From contig CM039510.1 of assembly GCA_022432975.1 (NCBI GenBank), forward strand, positions 36,866,374 to 36,930,373: a stretch of DNA of 64,000 nucleotides, read 5' to 3'. The translations under genes and the position numbers were made by a program. Below are positions 20,641 to 34,395 of the stretch, piece after piece (the first letter of the stretch is position 1; every line of letters starts with the position of its first letter). This DNA comes from Begonia masoniana (Eukaryota > Streptophyta > Magnoliopsida > Cucurbitales > Begoniaceae). Below the pieces are notes generated by a model that had not been told where the DNA came from, ran no database searches, and saw only the letters and a program-made list of their open reading frames with translations.

Positions 20641-22990
20641 AGTCCTTACTGCTGAACCTTGGCTGGGATCGACGGATATTCCATCACCAGAGATCACGTG
20701 ACCAAGAAAGTGAACTCTGTCCAACCAAAACTCACATTTGGAAAACTTAGCATAAAGTTGGTGCTGCCCTACTAATCCTAACACCAAGCTCAAGTGCCTT
20801 GCATGCTCATCCTTAGTACTAGAATAGATTAGAATGTTATCTATAAACACTATGACAAATTTATCTAGATAGTCATGGAACACCCTATTCATAAGGTCCA
20901 TGAAGGCTGCCGGTGCATTTTTCAATCCAAAGGACATAACCAAAAACTCGTAATGTCCATATCTTGTGCAAAAGGCAGTCTTTGGGATATCTTCAGATGT
21001 AACCTTCAACTGGTAATAACCGGACCTAAGGTCAATCTTAGAGAAAACTTTTGCACCATTAACTTGGTCGAATAAATCGTCAATCCTTGGCAATGGATAC
21101 TTGTTCTTGAAAGTTAGCTTATTTAGTTCCTGATAATCAATGTACATCCACATCGATCCATCCTTCTTTTTGACAAAAAGGACAGGTGCACCCCACGGTG
21201 AAAAGCTAGGGCGTATGAACCCTTTCTCTAAAAGATCCTCCAACTATTTCTTTAATTCTTTAAGTTCTGTTGGCGCTAGCCTATATGGATTCTTAGACAC
21301 AGGCTCGGCGCCGGGGTAAACATCTACAACAAATTCAATTTCCCTATCTGGTGGTAAGCCAGGAAGGTTATCCAAAAATACTTCTGGAAAGTCTTGGACG
21401 ACTAAGACATTTTGAGGATTTGCTTTTCCTACAAGTTGTGTGTCTAAAACGCTAGCTAAGAAGCACAAACACTCTCCACATGAGGAAGGTCTAGTGTTAA
21501 TAGAAGTCATCACAGACATTTCCTTATTCTTCTTCGAAGCTTGAAAGGTATGTTTCAAACTACCAAGGGGTTGGAAGCTAACTATTCCAGTCCTACAATC
21601 AAATGTGGCGTGGTGCTTAAACAACCAGTCAATTCTTAGGATTACATCAAATCCCATTATATCCATAATAATGAGATCAGCAGGTAGATTCTTGTTTCCC
21701 ACTATCACCACACTATTAAGTATCACTCGGCTAAAGTGCATGCATTCACCAGTGGGTAACGTGACATTAAACATAGGTTCAGATGGCGTAGGTTGTACAT
21801 TTAGCTTAACAGAAAATGCAGATGCTATAAATGAATGTGTTGCATCAGAATCTATTAAAGTAAAAGCAGGTATAGAGTTGATCAATATAGTACCTGATAC
21901 AACAGCGGGCTGTTCCTCACCCGACTCCATCATGGAGAATATCCTCGGTTTAATTATAGCAGGGCCACTCTTAGGAGATGGACAGTCTCTGCTAATATGG
22001 CCGACTTTGTTGCAATTGTAGCATCTGGTGATTCTAGGCTTCGTGCATTCTTTGATCGTGTGTCCAACTTCCTCATAATTAAAACACTTCCCAAAGCCCA
22101 ATCAGCACATGCCCGGGTGGTTCTTCAAACACTTAGGACACTGGGGAATTTCTTGACATTCTGTATCTTCCCTCCTGTTCCTTGGCTATTCTGGCCTTCA
22201 CTAGGCCTCTTCATTCCTCTTTGATGGTGTGGCTGGATAAACTTTTGTGGGACCTCCTTTGGTCCAACACACTTCCTTTCAGCTTCTTCCACTTCCAGAG
22301 CAGTGGACACAACTTCACTGAATGTCAAGCCTTTAATACCACAAAATTTAACTCCTCGGTAAATTTCTGGGTTCAACCCATGCAGAAATTTGAACACCTT
22401 ATCCTCGTCCCTGTGAGCAAAATGTCTAGCAAACCTGGACAGGGACTCGAACTGCCTACTGTACTCGGCCACAGACCCTGTCTGCTTTAAGTTCAGAAAC
22501 TCCAACTTCTTTGCAGTTTGGACAGTACTGTTGAAATAATTCTTGTAGAAAATGTCCTTGAATTGTGACAAAGGCATTGCCAAAACATCAGTGGTGGTCT
22601 CTATTGTTTCCCACCAGAGTTGAGCATCACCAGCCAAATGAAACGTTGCCAACGTGACCTTGTCTCCTTCTCTAATGTTGGCACACCTAAACATACTCTC
22701 AATCTTTCTAAGCCACCTACAGCAATAACTGGATCAGATGACTGTCCATCAAACGTAGGTGGTCGTAGCCTCCTGAATCTATCTCCAGAATGTTTATTGC
22801 TAGAACTCGAGTTGGCACTTCCTTGTACCTCTCGGTTCAACAGCACTCTTAAATGATCAGACTGCTGACGCACTAGGTCTGTTTGCTGATGCACCAAATC
22901 TGTCAGCTACCTAATCACGCTAGGATCTTCTTCAGTTCTCAAGTTGGGCATCTCTCTTGGTACTTTTGGTCTTCCTGGTCGTCTAGCCAT
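20641..22990 (-). pseudogene. gag-protease-RT pseudogene of B2
   Basis: Minus strand, gag start at 22990 (MARRPGRPKVPREMPN). Stops and shifts break it: a TAG in the ERQL-like N-terminal region near 22908, a frameshift near 22700, a shift near 22120 before the zinc knuckle, and a TAG at 21244. Recognisable parts are gag LWWETIETTTD, two knuckles [14 protein letters not shown] (second Cys lost to Tyr) and [14 protein letters not shown], protease with LIDSDATHSF (catalytic-loop Gly lost to Asp), and RT with [10 protein letters not shown] in place of the FIDD core. At least three catalytic or metal-binding positions are therefore damaged. It runs into unidentified sequence near 20640. Confidence 0.88.
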
Positions 22991-23126
22991 TTTCTATACT
23001 CCAGTTCAAGGTTAACTACTCTCATTAACATCTAATAACTAAGGTTAACATAAACACTTACAGTTGTTGGAGTACTCTCATGCGACGATCGGCGCTGATG
23101 AGTAATCTTTTAAACGGTTTAACTGA

Positions 23127-23141
23127 ATGTCTCTAATACCA
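23127..23141 (-). promoter_or_regulatory. Primer binding site of B2 (mutated)
   Basis: The minus strand reads TGGTATTAGAGAC, one C-to-T change from the usual TGGTATCAGAGAC. It lies next to the 5' LTR start at 23145. Confidence 0.75.
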
Positions 23142-23760
23142 CACTGTAACGCCCCGAGTTATCTGAACCCGGTTCGCTACACAAGATACTGAACCGAACT
23201 ACGACTTTTTGAAAAAATTTTAAAATTTCATTCAATGATTAAGATTTGACTCTTAAAACGTTAAAACTTGTAGCAGAAAAATCATCGTATAAAAAAAACA
23301 ATATTTATTAAATAGTTAAAATAGTTGTAACGCCCCGAGTTCTCTGAACCCAGTTTGTTACTCATAATCCGACCATAACTAAGAAACTTTGGACCAAATT
23401 TAAAACTTCGCTCGGAAGTCAAATTTGACATTTTCTAAAATCTCAAAACATTTAAAAACTTGCAGCGGAAATTCTTTTGAGCGGAACAGAAATTAGCAAA
23501 GCTATAATACAATGTTTGAATAATCGTTAAAATATGAAGAATATTCGGCCAGAATAATCAAGACTTAAGCGTTAGACTTGAAAATCGTAAGAGTCAAACT
23601 CATCTGTCGCGTAATAAAAGTCCACAAAAAAAGGGCAGAGACATAAACATAAGGCTTCTACCGATCACAAATGACAAATTTATATACACATCTACCGGTG
23701 ACGTCAGCAGGGAGGGATTCATTCATCCAACCTCTCCAACCACAAAACGCAAATATTCTC

Positions 23761-24862
23761 ACCTTCGATCACTAAACGACAAAAGACTTCTTCTTGCATC
23801 TTCGATCACTAAACGACAAAAGACTTCTTCTCGCATCTTCGATCACTAAACGACAAAAGACTTCTTCTTGCATCTTCGATCACTAAACGACAAAAGACTT
23901 CTTCTTGCATCTTCGATCACTAAACGACAAAAGACTTCTTCTTGCATCTTCGATCACTAAACGACAAAAGACTTCTTCTTGCATCTTCGATCACTAAACG
24001 ACAAAAGACTTCTTCTTGCATCTTCGATCACTAAACGACAAAAGACTTCTTCTTGCATCTTCGATCACTAAACGACAAAAGACTTCTTCTTGCATCTTCG
24101 ATCACTAAACGACAAAAGACTTCTTCTTGCATCTTCGATCACTAAACGACAAAAGACTTCTTCTTGCATCTTCGATCACTAAACGACAAAAGACTTCTTC
24201 TTGCATCTTCGATCACTAAACGACAAAAGACTTCTTCTTGCATCTTCGATCACTAAACGACAAAAGACTTCTTCTTGCATCTTCGATCACTAAACGACAA
24301 AAGACTTCTTCTTGCATCTTCGATCACTAAACGACAAAAGACTTCTTCTTGCATCTTCGATCACTAAACGACAAAAGACTTCTTCTTGCATCTTCGATCA
24401 CTAAACGACAAAAGACTTCTTCTTGCATCTTCGATCACTAAACGACAAAAGACTTCTTCTTGCATCTTCGATCACTAAACGACAAAAGACTTCTTCTTGC
24501 ATCTTCGATCACTAAACGACAAAAGACTTCTTCTTGCATCTTCGATCACTAAACGACAAAAGACTTCTTCTTGCATCTTCGATCACTAAACGACAAAAGA
24601 CTTCTTCTTGCATCTTCGATCACTAAACGACAAAAGACTTCTTCTTGCATCTTCGATCACTAAACGACAAAAGACTTCTTCTTGCATCTTCGATCACTAA
24701 ACGACAAAAGACTTCTTCTTGCATCTTCGATCACTAAACGACAAAAGACTTCTTCTTGCATCTTCCGATCACTAAACGACAAAAGACTTCTTCTCGAATC
24801 ATCCGATCACTAAACGACAAAAGACTTCTTCTCGCATCTTCTGATCACTAAACGACAAAAAT
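23761..24862 (-). repeat. 37-bp minisatellite, about 30 copies, in B3 3' LTR
   Basis: CGATCACTAAACGACAAAAG recurs every 37 bp from 23766 to 24728 (27 nearly identical units). Three 38-bp units follow, starting near 24766, 24804 and 24842. The 5' LTR of the same element has only six 38-bp units. Confidence 0.95.
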
Positions 24863-25379
24863 CTTTTATTCACACACACACACACACCGTTCACAAAACA
24901 ACAAGGCTACTAGAGACTCATAACAAAGACACTTAGCGATGGCTTCTACTGAAAACATCTTCCGATGGCCTCTACTGAAGACATCTTCTGATGACGTCAG
25001 TCGGATGATTCAGTCCTCCAACATCTGCCGGCGGACAAAACACCCAACTTCTACAGATAGACCAAAAAGAGACTCTAACAAGGAGTAAATCCGACTGCTA
25101 AACGATTTTGTACATTTTGCTGAAATCATTCTAATCAACACAAATCCACAATTCTTAAAAATTCAGAATAGCAAGCTACAATCAAAATCAAATCATATTT
25201 CCAAATCCAGAAAAGAACATCACAGAAGCGTTAAAAGAAGTATCAAACTTCTACTTTCATTAAAATTCTCAGAACACTTCATCAGAATACCTAACCACTG
25301 AAAACTCTCATTCAGAAAAAAGTTAAACCGCCCCATAAGAGCACCTAACCATAACATAGAAGTGCTCTTCCAACTTCAC

Positions 25380-25953
25380 CTATTCCTCAGTAAACTCAGG
25401 GAATTCACCTGTTGAAAGCTCAGCACCTACATCACAAAACTCATCTATTAGCCTAATGCTAAGTAAGTAAAGAAGTAATGAAATGAAATGCTGAACATAA
25501 ATTCCTAAACATGCAGTTTCTACTTTCTCATCTCAGTTGCATATGCATTCGCTTCTGATCTGATCCCCTAGTGAAATTGGGAGTTGGATCACTTCTCCCA
25601 AAGTCATACATCCTCTCTCTCGATTAAGGAGTAGATTGGTTTCCTTATCAACTGTTCAGATCCTCCTGTGAAATTGGGGTTTGGATCACTTCCCCCAAAG
25701 TCATACATCCTCTCTCTCGATTAAGGGGCGGATTAGTTCCCTTAACAACTGTTATACTCTGTTCATTCCTTACCATGCCATTTCATGTAAATTCATTTTC
25801 GTAAATTTTCAAAATATGATGCATGACATACAAACACAATCAAGCATATACAATCCTACTGTTTTGTGATGTAGGCCCGAAGGCACAAGCATACTTTACT
25901 TACCTGGCTCCCTGAAAAAGTTTGGTTTCAACTACTTTGGAAGCCTTGCTCAT
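25380..25953 (-). other. Conserved LTR module in B3 3' LTR
   Basis: Minus strand: putative exon 25904-25953 with CAG/GTAAGT donor and a GCC-UUCG-GGC hairpin. Stem strands 25861-25875 and 25426-25440 are complementary at 15/15. The frame 25380-25426 (47 nt) encodes GAELSTGEFPEFTEE. The upstream exon is 50 nt and has stops in the matching frame. Confidence 0.62.
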
Positions 25954-26441
25954 CTAGAGTCATAAACAGAATACCAATTAGATCTTCACTAACCTCATCC
26001 TATACCATTTAGAAATCCTAGGAGCTAGTTTTGGACTCTGTCCTATGTGCATTCTCGATTCATACGAGACCCGACTCAACTCCTACGCCCTGCATTTCCC
26101 AAGAACATGCATCTACGATACTCCTCTATCGTCTATAATTATAATGCAGTAAGATATCTTAGTAAAACTCACCTAAGTCGAAGGGAAAATCGGAGAAGGA
26201 TCTTCTAGCGCACTTTGCTGAGTTGAGGAACTGAGAGTTGAAAATGGTTTGGGAAACAGTGGCGGCTACAGTGCATTTAACCCAAAACCTCTTTCCTTAA
26301 ATACGTTATCCACTATTAAATTTTCAATTACCCTTATGCCCTTGCCTAGTCATCCATTAACCCTACTTTTATTATTACCATATAAAGTGTGACATTAATT
26401 AAAAAAATTAGAGAAGCGGTTTTATAGAACCGGGTGTTACA

Positions 26442-26478
26442 ATCTACCCTCCTTAAAAGAATTTTGTCCTCAAAATTC
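26442..26478 (-). promoter_or_regulatory. Polypurine tract and pol tail of B3
   Basis: The minus strand reads AAGGAGGGTAGAT before the LTR, preceded by the conserved TTTGAGGACAAAATTC string. Confidence 0.85.
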
Positions 26479-27850
26479 AGCACCTGAATAACTCTGGATG
26501 TTGGTCCATCATGTCTTGCTGGCGCTCCCAAGTTGTCTCCTCTATGTTCTGATTATGCCATAAGACTTTCACTAGTGGAACTTCTTTGTTGCGCAACACT
26601 TTCACAGCATAGTCTAGGATCCTTACTAGTTTCTCCTCATATGCAAGGGTAGGATGAACTTTAATACTCTGCTGTTCCACAATCTGTGATGGATCTCGTA
26701 CACACTTCTTCAACATAGATACATGGAACACATTATGGATTCCTTCCATAGAGGTGGGTAGCTGTAATTCGTAAGCTACCTTCCCGATCCTTTTTAAGAT
26801 TGAAAAGGAGCCAATAAATCTGGGGTTCAACTTGCCTCTCTTACCAAATCTCACAACTCCTTTGAATGGTGATATCTTAAGAAAAACTTCATCACCTACT
26901 TCAAACTCTAATTCTTTGCGTCTTCTATCGGCATAACTTTTCTGTTGGTTTTGAGCTGTTAAGATCCTCTGGCGGATGAGGGCAACCTTCTCAACAGTTT
27001 GTTGCACAATATCAGGACCAAGCAACTGTGCTTCACCAACTTCATCCCAGTACAAAGGAGATCTGCATTTACGCCCATACAATGCCTCATAAGGTGCCAT
27101 CCCTATTGTTGCCTGAAAACTGTTACTATAGGAAAATTCCACTAGTGATAAATATTTACTCCAAGATCCTTGAAAATCTAGTATGCATGCATGGAGCATA
27201 TCTTCTAAGGTCTGAATAGTTCTCTCGGATTGTCCGTCTGTTTGAGGGTGAAAAGTTGTGCTAAAACTAAGCTGTGTTCCCATAGCCTTGTGCAAACTCT
27301 TCCAAAACTTAGATGTGAATCGAGAATCTCGGTCTGAAACTATGGTACCTGGAACTCCATGTAACCTAACAATCTCTTGCACATACAATTCAGCAAGCTG
27401 ATCTATCGAGTATGTCATCTTTATAGGCAGGAAATGAGCTGATTTGGTTAGACGATCCACAATCACCCAAATTGCATCATCTCCTCTCGTTGTCCTAGGC
27501 AATCCTACCACAAAATCCATCGTTATTTGCTCCCATTTCCATTCGGGGACTGGTAAGGGTTGCAATGTTCCCGAGGGTCTCTGATGCTCAGCTTTAATCT
27601 GCTGACAACACAAACATGATCCTACATACTCTGCCACACTCCTTTTCCTACTTGGCCACCAATAATGCTGTTTAAGATCCTTGTACATCTTTGTACTCAC
27701 AGGGTGAATAGAGAATCTGGAAGAATGTGCTTCGGAAAGAATCTCATCTCGAAGTTCTTTAAAGGCAGGAACAAACCATCTATTTCTAAACTTAAGGATT
27801 CCATCAGCAAAATAGTAAAAATCTTATTTGTCCGTAAAATCCATGCTTAA
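26477..27850 (-). pseudogene. B3 pol, integrase region
   Basis: The long minus frame (27700 to 26477, 407 codons) holds most of integrase, and its start is internal. A CXXC motif in the [11 protein letters not shown] stretch belongs to the zinc-binding N-domain. Catalytic residues are Asp in [10 protein letters not shown], Asp in [10 protein letters not shown] and Glu in [15 protein letters not shown]-like region and a chromodomain-like tail end at PELF. Homology continues upstream in the same frame through [10 protein letters not shown] to about 27850, broken by a TAA near 27830. All three catalytic acids are kept, so this is the best-preserved integrase in the window. Confidence 0.92.
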
Positions 27851-27980
27851 CTTGTACTTGTTACACTCGTCATTATTCGTCTGAGCTTCCTTTATTTTCT
27901 CCAGAATAGTAGGCTTTAAGGTTATGGCTGAAAGTATAGCTTATACACTGGATACTACCTTTAGATTAAACCTTTGGAAT

Positions 27981-28972
27981 TCAGACTCTAAGGCTAATGA
28001 CATATCGCAAAATCATAGTTGAGGTTGATGTCGTTACTCTTCTCAAAGCATCTGCCACAACATTTGCTTTGCCGGGATGGTACTTAATCTCAAAATCATA
28101 ATCCTTTACGAATTTCAACCATCGATGTTGCCTCATATTTAATTCCTTCTGTGTGAAGATATATTTCAGACTTTTATGGTCCGAGAATATTTCACAAGTT
28201 TGTCCATACAAGTAATGCCTCCAAATCTTAAGTGCAAATACCACTGCAGCTAATTCTAGGTCATGTGTAGGGTAATTCTTCTCATGTGTTTTCAACTATC
28301 TAGAAGCATAGACTATTACCTTACCATCTTACATCAACACACAGCCAAGTCCAATCTTGGATGCATCACAGTAAATGCGAAATTTACCATTCTCAACAGG
28401 AAGGGTTAATATTGGGGCATTAGTTAGTTTCTGTTTCAAAGTCTGGAAACTGGATTCACATTCCTTAGTCCATGCATACTTAATATTTTTCCTAGTTAAC
28501 CGAGTGAGGGGTGTAGCAATCTTCGAGAATCCTTCAATAAATTTCTTGTAGTATCCTGCTAACCCAAGGAAACTCTGAATATCTGTAGCATTCTTCGGTT
28601 GGGGCCACTCCTTAACTGCTTGGACCTTGGCTCGATCGACAGATATTCCATCTCCAGAGATCACATGACTAAGAAAGTGAACTCTGTCCAACCAAAACTC
28701 ACACTTGGAAAACTTAGCATAAAGTTGGTGCTGTCTAAGTACTCCTAACACCAAACTCAAATGCCTTGCATGCTCGTCCTTAATACGTGAATAGATTAAA
28801 ATGTCATCTATAAACACAATGACCAACTTGTCCAAATACTCATGAAACACCCTATTCATAATATCCATGAAGGCTGCTAGTGCATTTGTCAATCCAAAGG
28901 ACATAACCAAAAACTCATAATGTCCGTACCTTGTGCGAAAGGCAGTCTATAGGATATCTTCAGATTTAACTT
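27981..28972 (-). pseudogene. B3 pol, reverse transcriptase C-part and RNase H
   Basis: The RT palm is intact at [10 protein letters not shown] (near 28800), followed by the connection region with [16 protein letters not shown] near 28330 separates this from the RNase H segment (28295-27981), which has [12 protein letters not shown] and [15 protein letters not shown] stop and a frameshift near 28950-28975 (PKTAF altered, two bases lost at SGYY) separate it from the upstream part. The RT active site is kept although the frame is broken. Confidence 0.9.
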
Positions 28973-30951
28973 TCAATAGTAACCTGACATTAGATCAATT
29001 TTAGAGAAGACTCTTGCACCATTAAGTTGGTCGAATAAATCGTCAATCCTTGGCAATGGATACTTGTTCTTGACAGTTAGCTCATTTAGTTCCCGATAAT
29101 CAATGCATATCCGCATCGATCCATCCTTCTTTTTGACAAAAAGGACAGGTGCACCCCACCGTGAAAAGCTAGGACGTATGAACCCTTTCTCCAACAGATC
29201 CTCCAACTGCTTCTTTAATTCTTTTAGTTCTGTTGGTGCTAGCCTATATGGATTTTTAGACACGGGCTCGGCGCCGGCGTAAACATCTACAACAAATTCA
29301 ATTTCTCTATCTGGCGGCAAACCAGGAAGGTCATCTAAGAATACTTCAGGAAAATCTTGGACAACTAAGATATTTTGTGGATTTGTCTCCCCTACAAGTT
29401 GTGTGTCTAAAACGCTAGCTAAGAAGCACGAATACTCTCTACATGGGGAAGGTCTAGTGTTAATAGAAGTCATCCTAGACATTTCCTTATTCTTCTTCGA
29501 AGCTTGAAAGGTATGTTTCAAACTACCAAGGGGTTGGAAGCTAACTATTCCAGTCCTACAGTCAATTGTAGCGTGGTGCTTAAACAACCAGTCCATTCTT
29601 AGGATTACATCAAATCCTATTATATCCATAATAATGAGATCAGCAGGTAAATTCTTGTTTCCCACTATCACCATACTATTAAGTATCAGTCGGCTAGAGT
29701 GCATGCATTCACTAGAGGGTAACGTGGCATTAAACATATGTTCAGATGGCGTAGGTTGTACATCTAGCTTAACAGCAAATGCAGATGCTATAAATGAATG
29801 TGTTGCACCAGAATCTATTAAAGTAAAAGCAGGTATAGAGTTGATTAATATAGTACCTGATACAACAGCGGGCTGTTCCTCACCCGATTCCATCATGGAG
29901 AATATCCTCGGTTTAATCAGGGCAAGGCCACTCTTAGAAGCTGGGCAGTCTATGCTAATATGGCCGACCTTGTTACAATTGTAGCATCTGGTGATTCTAG
30001 GCTTCGTGCATTCTTTGATCGTGTGTCCAACCTCCTCACAGTTGAAACACTTCCAAAGCCCAATCTGCACTCGCCCGGGTGGTTCTTCAAGCACTTAGGA
30101 CACTTGGGAAATTTCATGGCATTCTGTATTGTCCCTCCTGTTCCTTGGCTATTCTGGCCCTCAATGGGCCTCTTTATTCCTCTTTGTTGGTGTGGCTGGA
30201 CAAACTTTTGTGGGACCTCTTTTGGTCCAGCACACTTCCTTTCAGCTTCTTCCACTTCCAGAGCAGTAGACACAACTTCACTGAATGTCAAGCCCTTAAT
30301 ACAACAAAATTTAACACCTCGGTAAATTTCCGGCTTCAGCCCATGCACAAATTTGAACACCTTATCCTCGTCCCTGTGAGCAAAATTTCCAACAAACCTG
30401 GACAGGGACTCGGATTGCCTATTGTACTCGGCCACAGACCCTATCTGCTTCAAGTTCGGAAATTCCAACTTCTTTGCAGTTTGAACAGGGCTGCTAAAAT
30501 ACTTCTCATAGAAAATGTCCTTGAATTGTGACCAAGTCATCGCCAAAACATCAGTGGTGGTCTCTATTGTTTCCCACCAGAGTTGAGCATCACCAGCCAA
30601 ATGAAACGTTGCCAACGTGACCTTGTCTCCTTCTCCAATGTTAGCACACCTAAACATACTCTCAATCTTAAGCTACCCTTCAGCAATAACTGGATCAGAC
30701 GACTGTCCATCAAACGTGGGTGGTCATAGCCTCCTGAATCTATCTCCAGAATGTTCATTGCTAGAACTCGAGTTGGCACTTCCTTGTACCTCTCGGTTCA
30801 ACAGCACACCTAACTGATCGGACTGTTGACGCACTAAGTCAATTTGCTGATGCACCAGATCTATCAGCTGCCTAATCACGCTAGCATCTTCCTCAACTCT
30901 CAAGTTGGGCATCTCTCTTGGTACTCTTGGTCTTCCCAGTCGTCTAGACAT
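28973..30951 (-). pseudogene. B3 gag, protease and RT N-part
   Basis: Start at 30951 (MSRRLGRPRVPREMPN). Gag is broken by a TGA near 30730 (CGA expected) and small shifts near 30665 and 30080-29950. Knuckles are [14 protein letters not shown] and [14 protein letters not shown]. Protease keeps [14 protein letters not shown] begins with LPPDREIEF and [11 protein letters not shown]. Several stops are of the CpG-decay type. Confidence 0.9.
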
Positions 30952-31090
30952 CTTACTAGATTTCCTGCACAGGGTTGACTACTCTCATAAACATCTAATA
31001 ACTAAGGCTAACATAAACACTTACAGTTGTTGGAGTGCCCCCATGCGACGATCGGCACTGATGAGTAATTTTTTGAACGGTTTAACTGAA

Positions 31091-31104
31091 TTTCTCTGAT
31101 ACCA
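31091..31104 (-). promoter_or_regulatory. Primer binding site of B3
   Basis: The minus strand reads TGGTATCAGAGAAATTC next to the 5' LTR at 31108, matching initiator tRNA-Met. Confidence 0.87.
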
Positions 31105-33516
31105 TACTGTAATGCACCGAGTTCTCTGAACCCAATTTGTTACTCATAATCCGAACATAACTAAGAAACTTTGGACCAAATTTAAAACTTCGCTTGGAAG
31201 TCAAAATTTGACATTTTCTAAAATCTCAAAACATTTAAAAACTTGCACCGAAAATTCTTTTGAGTGGAACAGAATTAAGCAAAGCTATAATACAATGTTT
31301 GAATAATTGGTTAAAATATTAAGAAATAATTCGGCCAGAAGAGATCAAGACTTAAGCGTGAAGACTTGAAAATCGTGAGAGTCAAACGCATCTGCCGCTA
31401 AATAAAGTCAATGAAAAAGGGCAGAGACATAAACTGAAGGCTTCTACCGATCACAAAACGACTAATTTATTATACACATCTACCGATGACGTCAGCCGGA
31501 TGATTCATTTATCCAACCTCTACCGACCACAAACGACAAATATTCTCAGCCTACATCTACCAATAGAACGTTCTGCGTCTTCCGATCTCTAAACGACAAA
31601 AGACTTCTTCTCGCATCTTCCGATCACTAAACGACAAAAGACTTCTTCTCGCATCATCCGATCACTAAACGACAAAAGACTTCTTCTCTCATCTTCCGAT
31701 CACTAAATGACAAAAGACTTCTTCTCGCATCATCCGATCACTAAACGACAAAACACTTCTTCTCCCATCTTCCGATCACTAAACGACAAAAATCTTTTAT
31801 TCACACACACACACATCGTTCACAAAACGACAAGGCTACTAGAGTTTCATACCGAAGACACCTACTGATGGCTTCTACTGAAAACATCTTCCGATGGCCT
31901 CTACTGAAGACATCTTCCGATGACGTCAGTCGGATGATTCAGTCCTCCAACATCTGCCGGCGGACAAAACACCCAACTTCTACCGATAGACCAAAAAGAG
32001 ACTCTAACAAGGAGTAAATCCGACTGCTAAACGATTTTGTACATTTTGCTGAAATCATTTTAATCAACACAAATCCACAATTCTTAAAAATTCAGAATAG
32101 CAAGCTACAATCGAAATCAAATCATATTTCCAAATCCATAAAAGAACATCACAGAAGCGTTAAAAGAAGTATCAAACTTCTACTATCACTAAAATTCTCA
32201 GAACACTTCATCAAAATACCTAACAACTGAAAACTCTCATTCAGACAAAAGTTAAACCGCCCCATCAGAGCACCTAACCGTAACATAGAAGTACTCCTCC
32301 AACTTCACCTATTCCTCAGTAAACTCAGGGAATTCACCTGTTGAAAGCTCAGCACCTACATCACAAAACTCATCTATTAGCCTAATGCTAAGTAAGTAAA
32401 GCAGTAATGAAATGAAATGCTGAACATGCATATGCATATTCCTAAACATGCATCTCCTACTTTCTCATCTCAGTTGCATATGCATTCGCTTCTGATCTGA
32501 TCCCCCTGTGAAATTGGGAGTTGGATCACTTCTCCCAAAGTCATACATCTTCTCTTTCGATTAAGGGGCAGATTAGTTCCCTTAACAACTGTTCAGATCC
32601 CCCTGTGAAATTGGGGTTTGGATCACTTCCCCCAAAGTCATACATCCTCTCTCTCGATTAAGGGGCGGATTAGTTCCCTTAACAACTGTTACAGACTGTT
32701 CATTCCTTACCATTCCATTTCATGTAAATTCATTTTCGTACATTTTCAAAATATGATGCATGACATACAAACTGTAACGACCCTCATACTATTCCTAATT
32801 TCCCGTACGAAATTTTTCTTTTTAAGCCTCTAAATCAATTAAAAACATCCTCGAAAACCTTTAAAGAAAATTCATTTATCATACAAAAACAGTTTACATA
32901 AACCACTCAACCTTCTATCATTCCTCATTTTATCAACTCATCACTTCTTCACAATATCATTTCTATCTACATTTCAATTATACATTTTACATAAACTTTT
33001 CAAACATTCACACGTTCTCGTAACTCTACCCAAAACCGACTCTAAACACGATTAAAATGAAGTACATTTTCATGAAAATAAACTGCATGGTTCCGTTTAA
33101 AAGTGTGACATATCCTCATGTTTACAAAATCACCAAGCAGTTCATAAAATCCAAATAAAAACCTTAACAAACGTTTTATAAAACAAATCTATCAACCAAA
33201 CAGAATCAAACACCCTAAAACGTACCAACTACCAATTAAACTAAAAACATTCCCATAACGTTAAATTAATGATTTAAACAAAACATTTGAAACATCAGCA
33301 TAAAAATCTAACACCTAACCAGAACCAAGCATTCTAAAATGATCTAACAGTACAATTATCCATCAACGTCAAAATATCAACCTATCAACTATACAGTTTC
33401 ATCTAACTAACCCATCATTAACCCAAAACCTCTCAATACCGTTACTTACATCCCCACGGGTCAGGTAAGCATCGACTGCGCAACACACCACCGCAATCCA
33501 TCTTTCGTCAACTGCC

Positions 33517-34395
33517 TCATGCCTCAGGAGGAGGAAGCTCGTCCTCACCTGTTTCCTCGTAACCACCTACACCATACAGACATCTATGAGATAAAAATCT
33601 TAGTAAGCTCTAGTAAATGCAAATGCGTGCTGTGCATATGAATATGTAAATCATGCATTGTTTTCTTTACTTTACTTTACTTACTTTACTTTGCTTTGCT
33701 TTGCTTTGCTTTGCTATAAACTGTATACCGATTTCTTTGCTTTGCTTTACTATAAACTGTATACCGATTTCTTTGCTTTGCTTTGCTATAAACTGTATAC
33801 CGATGGGCCATTTAAACTATATACCGAAGGGTCATTTAAACTATATACCGAAGGGTCATTTGAACTATATACCGAAGGGTCATTTAAACTATATACCGAA
33901 TGGTCATTTAAACTATATACCGAAGGGTCATTTAAACTTTTATTTACTTTGCTTTACTTTGCTTTGCTATAAACTGTATACCGACGGGCCATTTAAACTA
34001 TATACGGAAGGGTCATTTAAACTTTTCTTTACTTTGCTTTTCTATAAACTGTATACCGACGGGCCATTTAAACTATATACCGAAGGGTCATTCTTTCTTT
34101 GCATTTACTTTAAAACATCGTGCAGAAATTCATTTTCATAACATTTGAAATACGTGATGCATGAGCAGATATGAACATAAACTAAACAACCAACATGCAT
34201 ACATCAAGACCAAATTAGAATAACCTATAACAATTATAAACCTATCTACCCGACCCAAAGCAATTTAAAACAAACAATCCATTAAGATCCTCGACGCTAC
34301 ATCGAAGTACGGTGTAGGCCAATCGGCCAGAGAAGATCACGAGAACTTACCTCGTGCCCGTTGCAGCTCTTGCTCCGTCCACGAGCGTTGTTTAC
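33517..34395 (-). other. Conserved LTR module in C 3' LTR
   Basis: Exon 34351-34395 (45 nt, acceptor GCGTAG, donor GAG/GTAAGT) has the same length as, and clear similarity to, the F exon (shared CTCGTGGACGGAGC). A GGCC-GATT-GGCC hairpin abuts stem strand 34307-34318, pairing with 33566-33577 (12 bp, one G-U). The frame 33517-33566 (50 nt) encodes GGYEETGEDELPPPEA and is open through the exon. Confidence 0.62.
33660..34095 (-). repeat. 24-bp tandem repeats in C 3' LTR
   Basis: Units built on CTATATACCGAAGGGTCATT and related CTGTATACCGATGGGCCATT alternate with TTTGCTTTGC tracts. They lie inside the stem loop. The copy in the other LTR (39800-40203) has two fewer units. Confidence 0.88.

Larger units (their letters stand above)
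23326..26441 (-). mobile_element. 3' LTR of B3 with expanded minisatellite
   Basis: 3116 bp, plus-strand limits TGTAACGCCCCG and GGGTGTTACA. It matches the 5' LTR (2271 bp without element C) apart from the 37-bp array. Confidence 0.9.

Noticed and set aside
23761..24862. CRISPR-like regular direct repeats (also 45777-48045)
   Set aside because: Units are contiguous with no variable spacers and lie inside plant LTRs.
33653..34141. Repetitive frames reading YTEGSFKL
   Set aside because: They are products of 24-bp tandem repeats in the C LTR, present in two frames at once.
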